A DNA stretch of 64,000 nucleotides from Candidatus Puniceispirillum marinum IMCC1322 (GTDB lineage Bacteria > Pseudomonadota > Alphaproteobacteria > Puniceispirillales > Puniceispirillaceae): positions 2,689,528-2,753,527 of the forward strand of contig NC_014010.1 in the NCBI RefSeq assembly GCF_000024465.1. Reading direction: 5' to 3'. Positions 37,650-46,676 of the stretch are shown here, piece by piece. Every line of letters starts with the position of its first letter. The stretch's first letter is position 1. The position numbers and the translations under genes are program-made. The notes beneath the pieces were generated by a model. That model made no database searches. It was given only the letters and a program-made list of their open reading frames with translations, and had not been told where the DNA came from.

Positions 37650-39260
37650 TTATCGCTCCTGCTGCAAAGTGCCGGTTAGTTCAAAATCATAGAATGTGCT
37701 TTCCTCACGCGGCGATGGCCTGGTGCTTGGGTTGGCTACTAATCCGCTATTGGTAAGTTCGGTCATAAAGGTGAAAATCGCCGCCTCGCTGATGGCTGAT
37801 CCGGAAATTGTCAGATTGTTATTGTCTTCCAGCCTATAAGATGACAATTCCAGCCCTTCGGGTAATAAGTCGGGCAAGGTGTCCATGATGACGAGCTTGC
37901 CACGTGGCATACCGATTTCGGACACTGCCATCAGTTCGGTTTCACGAATGCCAACTGTCTCTTCGGCGCTGGTAAGTTGTTGTTGTGCCAATGCAGCCGA
38001 CATTTTGATATCTTCGATGCCGCGGCTTTCGGATTTGCTTTCCAGAAATCCGGGCAAAACCATCCCAAAAGTCCAGCCAAACATAATCATGGCAACCACG
38101 ACCCATGCTTTCAGCAAACTTCGCGATACGACACCCATCTGGCGGTTGCGCCGTAATGTGTCGGCATGGGGAAGCATCGATAGCTGGATCAGGCCACGAT
38201 CTGGTTCACCAAAGGTGCCAAGTCGCCGCAAACCCAAGCCAAAGGCTGATCCAAAGCCAGACACATTGCCTACTTTTGATAAAAGCTGGGTTACAGGTTG
38301 CGATAATTGTGCCCGTTCGGTTGGATCCCACAATGTGATAGGGGCGAGGGTGAATCCCCGATCAAGCAAGGTCATCAGATTACGGGCACGAAGCGCATCA
38401 ACGGCGACATGAATCACTGAAAAGGGCGGAAAATCCTGTTCTTCCTGCAGAAACAGAATAGCTTGTTTTAATGTATTACCAGTCCGGGCCCCAACTTCAT
38501 CCCAGAATTCACCAGTTGGGTCTTCAATATCTTCTACCTCGGTCAAAAGCACATGATCGAATTCACTGATCTCCAGCTTGACGGTGTGAAATTTGCTGGG
38601 TTGGAACGCGATCACTTCGATGCGGTTCTGGGTAATATGCAAAATAGCCTGACTTTGGCGCTTTTCCTCGCGTGATAGCGAAGCGTAAAGGAAATTGGTC
38701 AGGGCCACTGGTTCCAGATCAATATGAACAGGATTCAGATGCGCCGCCAACAATATATCAGACCAGGGGCGTAAGCTGGTCGTTTCGGCAAATCCAACAA
38801 CAACCCGCGTCAAATCATCATTTTCCGAGCTGATCAGCGTATGATAGGAAACAAACGGGTCTTCAAGCTTGCCTATGTCGGGCTCGGCATCTTGCCAAAA
38901 ACTGATATCTTTGGCTTCCTTGGCAAGCTCGGCAGGTGTCATGAATGGCAAGTTGATTTGCCGTAAAGTCACAATCCCGCTGGGAATGATAATGCCGGCA
39001 TCTTGCGCCGCGAACATGTCGCGCTCATGCATGGTACGAAGCGTATCGACAACCATATCCTGACTTCGTGATAGATTATGCATGTCCAATTGGCGAGGCA
39101 AACCGGCACTTGCCAGATTATCAATGTTTATGACATTGGAATTTAATCTTACTTCGGCTACCGTGACTGCCTTGGGATGTAATTTGATCGCAACGACTTC
39201 GTCGGAGCCTTTGCCGATTGGGCGGAAGAAGCTAGCAAATTTTGTTAATGCAGTTGCCAT
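37650..39260 (-). CDS. Fused PilM-PilN-like (GspL/MshI-type) pilus protein
   Basis: 536 residues. The cytoplasmic part (1-385) has an actin-like PilM/GspL-type pattern (VVAIKLHPKAVTVAEVRLN, IIIPSGIVTLRQINLPFM, HLNPVHIDLEPVALTNFLY, AILHITQNRIEVIAFQ). One membrane helix follows (LLKAWVVVAMIMFGWTFGMVLPGF), then a PilN-like periplasmic fold (LLPEGLELSSYRLEDNNNLTISGSA). PilM and PilN are usually separate in T4aP; a single chain resembles GspL of type II secretion. It couples the ATPase to the alignment complex. Confidence 0.75.
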   Translation of the reverse strand: MATALTKFASFFRPIGKGSDEVVAIKLHPKAVTVAEVRLNSNVINIDNLASAGLPRQLDMHNLSRSQDMVVDTLRTMHERDMFAAQDAGIIIPSGIVTLRQINLPFMTPAELAKEAKDISFWQDAEPDIGKLEDPFVSYHTLISSENDDLTRVVVGFAETTSLRPWSDILLAAHLNPVHIDLEPVALTNFLYASLSREEKRQSQAILHITQNRIEVIAFQPSKFHTVKLEISEFDHVLLTEVEDIEDPTGEFWDEVGARTGNTLKQAILFLQEEQDFPPFSVIHVAVDALRARNLMTLLDRGFTLAPITLWDPTERAQLSQPVTQLLSKVGNVSGFGSAFGLGLRRLGTFGEPDRGLIQLSMLPHADTLRRNRQMGVVSRSLLKAWVVVAMIMFGWTFGMVLPGFLESKSESRGIEDIKMSAALAQQQLTSAEETVGIRETELMAVSEIGMPRGKLVIMDTLPDLLPEGLELSSYRLEDNNNLTISGSAISEAAIFTFMTELTNSGLVANPSTRPSPREESTFYDFELTGTLQQER

Positions 39261-39360
39261 CAGAAAACACTCGATAAATGTTAATGTTTTGTTAATCTTT
39301 GTCAGTCAGTTTTAAACGCGTTTACCATTCGGGATCGTAAAAAATATCTAGGGATAAATA

Positions 39361-39957
39361 ATGGACGTACTCACTTTCATTTCGGATCAAACCATGTACC
39401 TGCTTTCGGTGGTCTTGCCTGATGCCAACCCGAAACAGATACGCTTGCTTCTGCTAAGCATTGTTGGGCTTGTTATTGTGCTTGTGATGTTTGCGATCAT
39501 GTGGTCACTGTTTAACGAGAAACCAGCACTGCAGAAAGACCTAGCACTCAAAGATGAAACGCCGCCAAAGGCGAAAAAAACAGCCAAAGCTAAACCAGCT
39601 AAGGCGGCTAAATCAGCATCCAAGACGGAAAAGGCGGCACCAAAGAAAGCGGGTGCCAAAAAAGCGGGTACCCAGAAGGCAGTTGCCAAGAAAGCGGTAG
39701 CAAAAAATGCCGCTGTTGATGTCCCGAGCGATGATGACATAGAAGCAGATATTTCCGCGCCCGAGGCCACGGCTGGCGGCTTTAGCTTTTTTAAGCGTGA
39801 GTCAAGCGGTGCCAAGGTTGACGCTGAGTTAATCTCGATCGAGCAGGAAATGCTGGCTATCCGGCAATTATATATGGATGAACGCATTACAAAAGACGTC
39901 TATGTTGTCGAAACGCGCCGGCTGTATGAAAAAGCCAGCGCATTACGTTCGGGTTAA
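39361..39957 (+). CDS. Membrane-anchored Lys/Ala-rich protein
   Basis: 198 residues. A membrane helix at about 28-50 (LLLLSIVGLVIVLVMFAIMWSLF) is followed by a repetitive Lys/Ala stretch (KKAGAKKAGTQKAVAKKAV) like histone H1-type tails, then an acidic segment, then a C-terminal helix pair (EQEMLAIRQLYMDERITKDVYVVETRRLYEKA) resembling short SHOCT-type oligomerisation motifs. Encoded against the pilus operon, between secretin and PilMN genes, and divergent from the latter. May bind polyanions at the membrane; role unknown. Confidence 0.65.
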   Translation: MDVLTFISDQTMYLLSVVLPDANPKQIRLLLLSIVGLVIVLVMFAIMWSLFNEKPALQKDLALKDETPPKAKKTAKAKPAKAAKSASKTEKAAPKKAGAKKAGTQKAVAKKAVAKNAAVDVPSDDDIEADISAPEATAGGFSFFKRESSGAKVDAELISIEQEMLAIRQLYMDERITKDVYVVETRRLYEKASALRSG

Positions 39958-39978
39958 CAATATCTATCATCACCATTT

Positions 39979-42447
39979 CTAATCTGCTTTCCTGCGGTTA
40001 CGTGTACGAAAAGCCGAGTGCGGTTGCTTATCTGCGCTTGGGTCGATAACGGTTGGTGCCATAAAGATAATGGTCTCTGACATATTGTTGTTGATGCCAT
40101 CATTGCCACCAATTATAGGGGAAATAGCACCTAATGCCCCTGTTGTGCCTGGTACACCGGCTGTAGTGGCTGTCTCGGAATTACGCGTCAGACCTGCCAG
40201 AACGACCACATCACCTGGCGCCGACCAGAATTTAGTCGTGATTGTATCGGTTGTTTCATCGGTTTCATTGGTCACCGAACTAAGCGCTGCGGCAAAGCGC
40301 GTATCTTCAAGCTCGACTTCAAGTTGAACGGTTTTGTTAATGCGGTTGATTTTCACTTCGCTGATGCGGAGCTGGAAGGGTGCCAGAAATTCATCGATCA
40401 CTGTATTGGTCAAAACGGTTCCATTATCACCGGCTGATTGTTCAATACGTGATACGCGCGCCTTTTGTACCCGCGAAATTTCGGCCGTTTCACCATCAGC
40501 GACCAGAATTGTCGGGCTAGATACAACCCGTGCCAAATTGTTTGTTTCCAGAAAATTGAAGAAATTGGTCAGTTCCCGATTGGGCGATGTCAGGTTCAAG
40601 TTAAAGCTATTCCTTGCTTCGGCAATACCAGTACCGAAACCGTAAAGTAGTGCCTCACTAACATCATTACCACCTCCAGATGGAAGGACTCTGAACGCAC
40701 TGTTAATTTGTCGGCTAAAGTCTTTTGCAACCGTAATCATGAAAATTTCGATAAGCACCTGCAAATTAGGCACATCAAACTGCTCAACCAGCTTGACCAA
40801 CAGATCATTATCGCGGCGCGTGCCGGTGATAATCATGCCGGTATTATCGGCAAGCATGGTTGGTTTTTTTGGCGCTGGATCGCCATCAGGGCAGGCCTGA
40901 TCAATGTCAATCATGCTTGATGGTGCGGTTGTGGTACCACCTGCTGCCGAAGCAGTCGTTATTGCAACTGTCGAACTTGACGCTGCCGTATTTGTGCTTG
41001 TGCTGTTGTCAGCATCGCGGGTCATCGCAAAAAAGTCATCAATGCGTTTGATAATGCCTGCATTGCCCGTGATGGGAGCGTTATAGATGTTGATTTTTTC
41101 GACAAAAACCTCTCGGCTAGGCACGATACATGGATTTTCAATCAGCATATTCTGCTTGCTGGCAAGCGCCAGTAACGCGCCATTGCTGCCATGCTGGATA
41201 TTATGTTTTTCAGGTGTCAGTAAATCATTTGTGCGGCGATCAAACTGCATCATTGTTTTGCGGATTTTGCGTGCTTCTTCGGTAAGATCGGCAAGTGCAA
41301 GGCTGGCAATTTCCCCAGCTGGTGCGCGTGAGATCGTCTCAACACCGCGAATAAAGCTTTCATCATCAGCCCCAAGTAAAATCTGGCTGAGGCCGATCAT
41401 CTGCCGCAGTCGTTCCTGATCCTGATTGGCTCTTTCCAGTGTTCTTTTATCGAATAATTGCTTGTTATAGCCTTCGATGCTTGTGCGGATCGTCGCCAAA
41501 CGGTCGGTCAGTTCGGTGTCGGTATAGATTTGCGCCACTTCGATATCGGTATCATAAATAATGGCCAGATCATTCTGCTGCATCAAGGCGTCCAGAATGG
41601 CCAGAACACTGGCTTCGATAGCGATTGTAACAGTCTGGTCTGAGTTCAAGACAGCATCAGACATCGTGGCCTGAAGGTTAATGCTTTGCATGAGAAAGTT
41701 CAGCGCATCGGCAATCGGCATCTGTCGTGCCGAGAATGATATGACCGGGTTATTGAGCTGGTTTCTGATGCTAGCTGTTTTACTTGCAAAGGTGCCATTT
41801 TCACCGCCGACAAATACTATATCTGACGGAATGGATAAATAACCGTCACGGTCAGCAGTCAGATTTCTGCCAAATACGGGCATGGGGTCGGAAAGACCCG
41901 CCACGGTTGTTTTCATCAAAGCTTCAACTTCTGTCTTAACAACCCTAATGTCGTCAAACAGTCTTTTTTCAAGTTTCAGCCCGCGGCCTACCAGATCGGC
42001 GCCGCGTTTTTCCATACGCTCGGCCAGAATGGTTTTTTTCTCCATGTCACTCAGGGCTCCGTTATCTTGGATCATCAGATCCCCATCAGACGTGGCTACC
42101 GTGTTTTCATCATCGTCTTGATCTTCTACAGAATCCTGTAACCGCCCATAAACATGTTTTACAAAAGCACTGTTACCAAGGCTTGAAGGCGCATGTTGCA
42201 CTTGCAAAAGCAATCGACGGGGTAGCGTTTCCGCAACCGGAAAATTTTCATCATCGATACCTTTGATTGGTGCAATCAGCGATTCCTTGACCAGGTCTTT
42301 GCTTGACTCAATTGACACATCGGCTGGCAGACGCTCGGGCGTGTCACAGGACATCAACAATAATACGCCAAGAACCCCGATCGTTGATTTGCAAAAAGTG
42401 GTGCCCATATGAATGGACTTGCTTGTAGTCTTAAATGAAAACGGCAT
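39979..42447 (-). CDS. Secretin, outer-membrane pilus channel (PilQ/MshL/GspD family)
   Basis: About 822 residues from the ATG at 42447; an earlier in-frame start runs into the neighbouring gene, and an alternative ATG is at 42408. Lipoprotein signal with lipobox LLLMSC. Then an N0/STN-like domain (FSARQMPIADALNFLMQSINLQATMSD), a long helical insert (about 330-440), an N1-type domain (MIITGTRRDNDLLVKLVEQFDVPNLQVLIEIFMITV), and the beta-barrel secretin domain (VVSSPTILVADGETAEIS; GDVVVLAGLTRNSE; ETIIFMAPTVID). Forms the gated pore for the pilus. The long helical insert is larger than in typical PilQ. Confidence 0.9.
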   Translation of the reverse strand: MPFSFKTTSKSIHMGTTFCKSTIGVLGVLLLMSCDTPERLPADVSIESSKDLVKESLIAPIKGIDDENFPVAETLPRRLLLQVQHAPSSLGNSAFVKHVYGRLQDSVEDQDDDENTVATSDGDLMIQDNGALSDMEKKTILAERMEKRGADLVGRGLKLEKRLFDDIRVVKTEVEALMKTTVAGLSDPMPVFGRNLTADRDGYLSIPSDIVFVGGENGTFASKTASIRNQLNNPVISFSARQMPIADALNFLMQSINLQATMSDAVLNSDQTVTIAIEASVLAILDALMQQNDLAIIYDTDIEVAQIYTDTELTDRLATIRTSIEGYNKQLFDKRTLERANQDQERLRQMIGLSQILLGADDESFIRGVETISRAPAGEIASLALADLTEEARKIRKTMMQFDRRTNDLLTPEKHNIQHGSNGALLALASKQNMLIENPCIVPSREVFVEKINIYNAPITGNAGIIKRIDDFFAMTRDADNSTSTNTAASSSTVAITTASAAGGTTTAPSSMIDIDQACPDGDPAPKKPTMLADNTGMIITGTRRDNDLLVKLVEQFDVPNLQVLIEIFMITVAKDFSRQINSAFRVLPSGGGNDVSEALLYGFGTGIAEARNSFNLNLTSPNRELTNFFNFLETNNLARVVSSPTILVADGETAEISRVQKARVSRIEQSAGDNGTVLTNTVIDEFLAPFQLRISEVKINRINKTVQLEVELEDTRFAAALSSVTNETDETTDTITTKFWSAPGDVVVLAGLTRNSETATTAGVPGTTGALGAISPIIGGNDGINNNMSETIIFMAPTVIDPSADKQPHSAFRTRNRRKAD

Positions 42448-42491
42448 GTGACGGCGATACTCCAATAGTATATCGAAGTTCGCTAAATTAA

Positions 42492-43310
42492 TTACATTAA
42501 GAATATAGACCAAAGGATAAAAACACCGCCCAGAAAAATTCCGAACGGAAGACGGGTTAAAATGGATGCTTTGCCGGTCAGTATCATGAACAAACCACAT
42601 AGGGCGGCACTGGCTGCGGCCAGAACCAGAATTGACAAAGCGCCTTGCCATCCAACCCATGCGCCAATCGCGCCCAACATCCAGAAATCGCCTTCACCGA
42701 AGCCATTGCGACCGCGTACCAACCGGTATAGCAGATTAATAGATAATGGTGTTACGGCGCCAACAGCACAGCCCCATAAAGCTTGAATAGGTGTTAAATG
42801 CCAGCTTATCGGGGATGCAAAACCCATGTTTGGGAATACCGAACCGATCACCGCAAAGATCATGCCTATGATAGCTAGAATGCTCAATAAAGTGGGATGC
42901 AGAATCATCGCTTCGGCATCGGTAAGCATCGAGATACCAATGAAAATAGCCGCAATTGAAAATCCAATGGCGGTCATAGCAGGCATTGTCAGCGTATAGA
43001 TCACGATCAATCCGGCAAATGCCAGTTCGACCAGAACATAACGATAGGGCAGCTTGATCGTGCCGCAATGGCACATGCCGCGCTTGCGAAGCCAGCCTAT
43101 GAAAGGCAGATTTTCAAGGATGTGAAGGGGACGTTTGCAGGTACGACAGCGCGAGGGCTGATAGATAATATCTTCCTTCCGAACCAGGCGCATGGCCGCC
43201 GCATTGGCAAATGATCCAAGGCACCCGCCAAGACAAAAGACACACAATATCATCATCACTGACATATCTGACATCTGCGTAATGATCGGTATTGTGAACC
43301 AGCCACTCAT
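42492..43310 (-). CDS. pilD: Prepilin peptidase / N-methyltransferase
   Basis: 272 residues, about eight membrane helices, A24A aspartyl peptidase. Cytoplasmic zinc motif CRTC and CHCG (residues about 56-82); catalytic Asp in the segment MLTDAEAMILHP and in GEGDFWMLGAIGAWVG. Cleaves the prepilin leader and N-methylates the new N-terminus. Substrate nearby: the prepilin at 45302. Its ATG overlaps the stop of the Sel1 gene by 4 bases. Confidence 0.93.
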   Translation of the reverse strand: MSGWFTIPIITQMSDMSVMMILCVFCLGGCLGSFANAAAMRLVRKEDIIYQPSRCRTCKRPLHILENLPFIGWLRKRGMCHCGTIKLPYRYVLVELAFAGLIVIYTLTMPAMTAIGFSIAAIFIGISMLTDAEAMILHPTLLSILAIIGMIFAVIGSVFPNMGFASPISWHLTPIQALWGCAVGAVTPLSINLLYRLVRGRNGFGEGDFWMLGAIGAWVGWQGALSILVLAAASAALCGLFMILTGKASILTRLPFGIFLGGVFILWSIFLM

Positions 43311-44065
43311 GGGGCAAGCGTCAGCTCTTTAAGCTTTTCGATAGCGCTTAGGCTACCTTTGGCGGCGGCGCGTTCAAACCAATTTTGCGCCATCCCAAAG
43401 GCATATGGCGATCTTCGACCAAGATGGTAATGCCCCAACATTTCCATAGCATCGACGACACCGCCCTCGGCTGCGCATGTGATTTCGGACAGGACGCTTC
43501 GAATAACCTCGCCATCTTCGATCTGGTTCAGCGCCGATATCAGACAAGCACGCGGTTCTTCGCTACGCATCGCTTCGGCCAGAAAGGTGCCGGCTTTGGA
43601 TGTATCAAAGCCCGGATTATTTTCATCGGCATACAGCAAGGCCAGTTCAAAATTAGGTTCCATCGATTGCCGCGCGAGAGCGCGTTCCAGCCATTTGCGC
43701 GCTTTGACATAATTTTGCGCGACACCGGTGCCGCCACGATACATGACGCCGGTCAATTCCGACGCTTGTGCATGGCCATTACGCGCCGCGTTCAGCGCCC
43801 ATCCGAAAGCCAGCTGATCATAATTTTCTGGATCGTTATCCACATGTGTCAGCAGATAAGTGGCAATGGCAAACATGGCATCGGTGTCACGTTTGTGCGC
43901 TGCCTTTAGCTGGGCATGTATTTCGGCTGGTGCCGTTTCGGGTAACATATGCGCCTCGGACGCCTCAGCCTCGGGCACCGTTATTTTCATGGCTATAGAA
44001 AAAGTGAATAGAGCTAATATAGCGGCACAGATAAGTGCCTTTGTGTCTTTGAATATTAGAAACAT
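43307..44065 (-). CDS. Sel1-repeat (TPR-like) exported protein
   Basis: 252 residues from ATG 44065; a GTG at 44077 is an alternative. The N-terminal hydrophobic segment (ALICAAILALFTFSIAMKI) is an uncleaved anchor or signal. Sel1-like repeats follow (FGWALNAARNGHAQASELTGVMYRGGTGVAQNYVKARKWLERA; LGHYHLGRRSPYAFGMAQNWFERAAAKG). Usually protein-protein scaffolds. Translationally coupled to prepilin peptidase, so it probably belongs to pilus assembly. Confidence 0.82.
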   Translation of the reverse strand: MFLIFKDTKALICAAILALFTFSIAMKITVPEAEASEAHMLPETAPAEIHAQLKAAHKRDTDAMFAIATYLLTHVDNDPENYDQLAFGWALNAARNGHAQASELTGVMYRGGTGVAQNYVKARKWLERALARQSMEPNFELALLYADENNPGFDTSKAGTFLAEAMRSEEPRACLISALNQIEDGEVIRSVLSEITCAAEGGVVDAMEMLGHYHLGRRSPYAFGMAQNWFERAAAKGSLSAIEKLKELTLAP

Positions 44066-44125
44066 CGAATAAACCACCGCGTCAGTTTTTGACCTATCCC
44101 AACGTCAACAAGTTATGTGAGCAAC

Positions 44126-45130
44126 ATGGAATCATCACCCAATCCGATATACGGTATATTAATGAATACGGTAAATACCCGTAAAGTATCTGACTTTCAC
44201 ATGCATGCAGATCAGAAGATACAGGTTCGCGAAGCTGGTGAAATAGCGCCTATCGATTTTGTGGCGACCAATGAAATGCTTGAAGACCTGCTTCGCGGCG
44301 AGCTTGGTGACGAGGCTTTTGCTAAATTTGAAAAGACCGGTGACGTTGATTTTGCCATTCAATATCAAGGCCAGCGTTTCCGGGCTAACGGCTATAAAAT
44401 GCTGCAAGGCTATGCCATGGTACTGCGCGTCATCATTACCGATGTGCCGCATATTGACCAGCTAGGTTTGCCGCCTGCGGTGCATGATGTATTGACCAAG
44501 AAGTCGGGCCTTGTCCTGGTTACCGGCCAGACGGGATCGGGCAAATCGACCTCGCTTGCTGCCATGGTTGACAAGATCAATCGGGAACGAAATGAAAACA
44601 TAATCACTATAGAAGACCCGGTTGAATTTGTGCATCACAGCAAAAAGTCAATCATAACCCAGCGTGAGGTCGGGCGTGATACCGTGTCTTTCGGCACCGC
44701 GATCAAGGGCGCATTGCGCCAAGACCCCGATATTATCCTGATGGGTGAATTGCGTGATTACGAGACCGTTTCAATGGCGATGACGGCCGCGGAAACGGGG
44801 CATCTGGTGTTTGGTACACTGCATACAAATGGCGCACCAGAGACCATAAACCGTATCATTGATATCTTTCCTGCCGAGGAACAATCACAGGCACGGTCAC
44901 AATTATCACAATCATTGCGGCTGGTTGTGACCCAGCAATTAGTCAAGCGCAAGGGAGGCGGGCGTATAGGCGCTTATGAGGTGATGGTATGTATCCCTGC
45001 CATAGCCAATCTGATTCGCGAACAGAAAGTCGTTCAAATTCAGACAATTATGCAAACTGGACATCAATATGGCATGGTTACGATGGATAAATATATCGAA
45101 ATGCTCGAAGCCAAGGACATGCTCGAATGA
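44126..45130 (+). CDS. pilT: Pilus retraction ATPase (PilT/PilU family)
   Basis: 334 residues from ATG 44126; a GTG at 44117 is also possible. PAS-like N-terminal domain (KVSDFHMHADQKIQVREAGEI; GDVDFAIQYQGQRFRANGYK), Walker A TGQTGSGKSTSLA, Walker B IILMGELRDYETV, His box VFGTLHTNGAPETINRIIDIFP. It drives twitching or pilus retraction. It lacks the canonical AIRNLIRE, reading AIANLIRE here. Divergent from the main operon. Confidence 0.93.
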   Translation: MESSPNPIYGILMNTVNTRKVSDFHMHADQKIQVREAGEIAPIDFVATNEMLEDLLRGELGDEAFAKFEKTGDVDFAIQYQGQRFRANGYKMLQGYAMVLRVIITDVPHIDQLGLPPAVHDVLTKKSGLVLVTGQTGSGKSTSLAAMVDKINRERNENIITIEDPVEFVHHSKKSIITQREVGRDTVSFGTAIKGALRQDPDIILMGELRDYETVSMAMTAAETGHLVFGTLHTNGAPETINRIIDIFPAEEQSQARSQLSQSLRLVVTQQLVKRKGGGRIGAYEVMVCIPAIANLIREQKVVQIQTIMQTGHQYGMVTMDKYIEMLEAKDMLE

Positions 45131-45256
45131 GGCGATATTTGTGGGCTGGTCTTCCAGTGGCAATTATTAAATAAGAAAATTCTAAATAATTTGTTTCAAA
45201 TATTAATTCTAATAAAACGACCTCAGATAGCTTGCAGATTTCCGCAGGTAATTCAG

Positions 45257-45272
45257 TTGGCAATCATGCCAA
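45257..45272. promoter_or_regulatory. Inverted repeat upstream of the prepilin gene
   Basis: TTGGCAATCATGCCAA: 6-bp arms around ATCA, 29 bases before the prepilin ATG. It could be an operator or an mRNA hairpin in the 5' UTR. Confidence 0.4.
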
Positions 45273-45301
45273 TTTTCTAATTTTGAAATGAGGAACAAAT
45301 T

Positions 45302-45892
45302 ATGACTTTGAAGAAAACCGAAGGCTTCTCGCTTATCGAACTTCTTGTTGTGGTGGCGATTATTGGCGTCCTGGCTGCGGTCGGTGTCGTCGGTTATCAG
45401 CAATATATCGACAATACGAAAAAGGACGTTACTAAGACAAACGCGCAAACATTCTCACGCTGGATTACGTCAACTCAGCTTGCGCGTTCAGGTGGCCTGA
45501 CCGTGGCACCTCCTGACTGTGATACCAACCCTACTTCTTCCGCTGTTAAAAATCTCAAGTTTTGTTTTGACGAAACCATGACCTCAACAGGTGGGCCGCT
45601 GGATAACTTTAAAAATCCATATAATAGCGCGGCTGATGCCATTATATTGGCCTACACAAAAACCGCGCTTGCTGCCAATGCCGCTTGTACATTTGCGCCT
45701 GTATCAGGTGCTAAATTTGACGGTACGGCATCTGGCACAGCGGCACTGACCTCAGTCACATCTCAGGGCGTCATTGTGGTGGTTCATACAGGTACTATTG
45801 ACGATCTATCAACCACTGCTCATCCTATTGAAGTTGGCTATTGCGATGCGACTGGCAAATATCAGCTTTCCGCGCCTGACCTTCGTTTCTAG
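45302..45892 (+). CDS. Type IV prepilin
   Basis: 196 residues. Class-A-like leader MTLKKTEG, cleavage before FSLIELLVVVAIIGVLAAVG with the conserved Glu at mature position 5. Then the long alpha helix and a globular domain with four cysteines (PPDCDTN, LKFCFDE, AACTFAP, VGYCDAT) forming two possible disulfides. Very probably the major or a principal minor pilin, given that a terminator follows and a dedicated 5' region precedes it. GAGGAAC lies 7 bases before the ATG. Confidence 0.93.
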   Translation: MTLKKTEGFSLIELLVVVAIIGVLAAVGVVGYQQYIDNTKKDVTKTNAQTFSRWITSTQLARSGGLTVAPPDCDTNPTSSAVKNLKFCFDETMTSTGGPLDNFKNPYNSAADAIILAYTKTALAANAACTFAPVSGAKFDGTASGTAALTSVTSQGVIVVVHTGTIDDLSTTAHPIEVGYCDATGKYQLSAPDLRF

Positions 45893-45904
45893 GTACCACA
45901 CACG

Positions 45905-45935
45905 CACCGTCCGGCATCTCCGGGCGGTGTTTATT
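45905..45935 (+). terminator. Rho-independent terminator after the prepilin gene
   Basis: CACCGTCCGG (45905-45914), loop CATCT, CCGGGCGGTG (45920-45929), then TTTATT. One G-U pair in a 10-bp stem. It separates the prepilin from the STAS module. Confidence 0.7.
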
Positions 45936-45958
45936 CATTGATACATAATGAGGCGAAA

Positions 45959-46669
45959 ATGGCTTTTGATATCCGTATAAATGGCGACATTGCCATGCTG
46001 ACCTTGTCAGGCGATGTTGACTTGCAAACAACGTCGGACATGAAAAATGATATTGTCGATATTATCGGTATAAACCAATTGGATATTGATGCCGCCGATG
46101 TCACCTATATTGATTCAAGCGGTATTGCCGTTTTGCTTCTGGCACGCCAGCATTGTCTGCAAAATAATATCACCATCAATTTTATGACGGCCAGTTCGGC
46201 AATTTATCGCGTGTTACAAATGGCCAAGCTGGAAACGATTTTGCCAATTGCAAAGGTCATTGATCATGCTGAAGACACCGGGGCTTTAGGCATTGGCGGG
46301 GAAGGTGTTTTTTCTGCCTCATCTGTGCAGGATAGCTCTGTATCACAAGATTTAGCCGACGATGATGATCCGATGATGCAGGCCTTGCTACAGGAGTCAG
46401 GCACCAGCACAGACGATAGCGCCATTAGCGACGATCAAGCACTGGCATCGATCGAATCGGGGACGCCGGAAACGGCAAATACGCCCTTTGGTGAGGCGGT
46501 TTCCGATGAAGCGCTGGCCAGCGCCTTGCTTGCCGATCTTGAAGGTCACGAAGGCGACCTAAACACCAATGCAAAACCTGCCGCCGATATGTCGGCTGAC
46601 CAGCCCAATCCGGTTGGACAAGGCAACGCCCCGGACATGAGTTCACTTAAACCTGGCGATTTTAGCTGA
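45959..46669 (+). CDS. STAS-domain anti-anti-sigma-type protein with acidic tail
   Basis: 236 residues from ATG 45959 (MAFDIRINGDIAMLTL), which follows GAGG; 45938 is an upstream alternative. The STAS domain spans 1-105, with YIDSSGIAVLLLA around the phosphorylatable Ser (DSSG). The next 130 residues are acidic and disordered (DDDDPMMQALLQESGTSTDDSAISDDQ) and unlike single-domain antagonists. With the phosphatase and kinase-like genes that follow, it forms a partner-switching set. Confidence 0.88.
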   Translation: MAFDIRINGDIAMLTLSGDVDLQTTSDMKNDIVDIIGINQLDIDAADVTYIDSSGIAVLLLARQHCLQNNITINFMTASSAIYRVLQMAKLETILPIAKVIDHAEDTGALGIGGEGVFSASSVQDSSVSQDLADDDDPMMQALLQESGTSTDDSAISDDQALASIESGTPETANTPFGEAVSDEALASALLADLEGHEGDLNTNAKPAADMSADQPNPVGQGNAPDMSSLKPGDFS

Positions 46670-46676
46670 AACCAAG

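Noticed and set aside
42448..42660. Longer start for the secretin
   Set aside because: It would overlap the prepilin peptidase gene by over 160 bases and put residues before the lipoprotein signal.
45250..45301. Sigma-54 promoter for the prepilin gene
   Set aside because: The TTGGCA...GCC element lacks the required GG-N10-GC spacing; it is better described as an inverted repeat.
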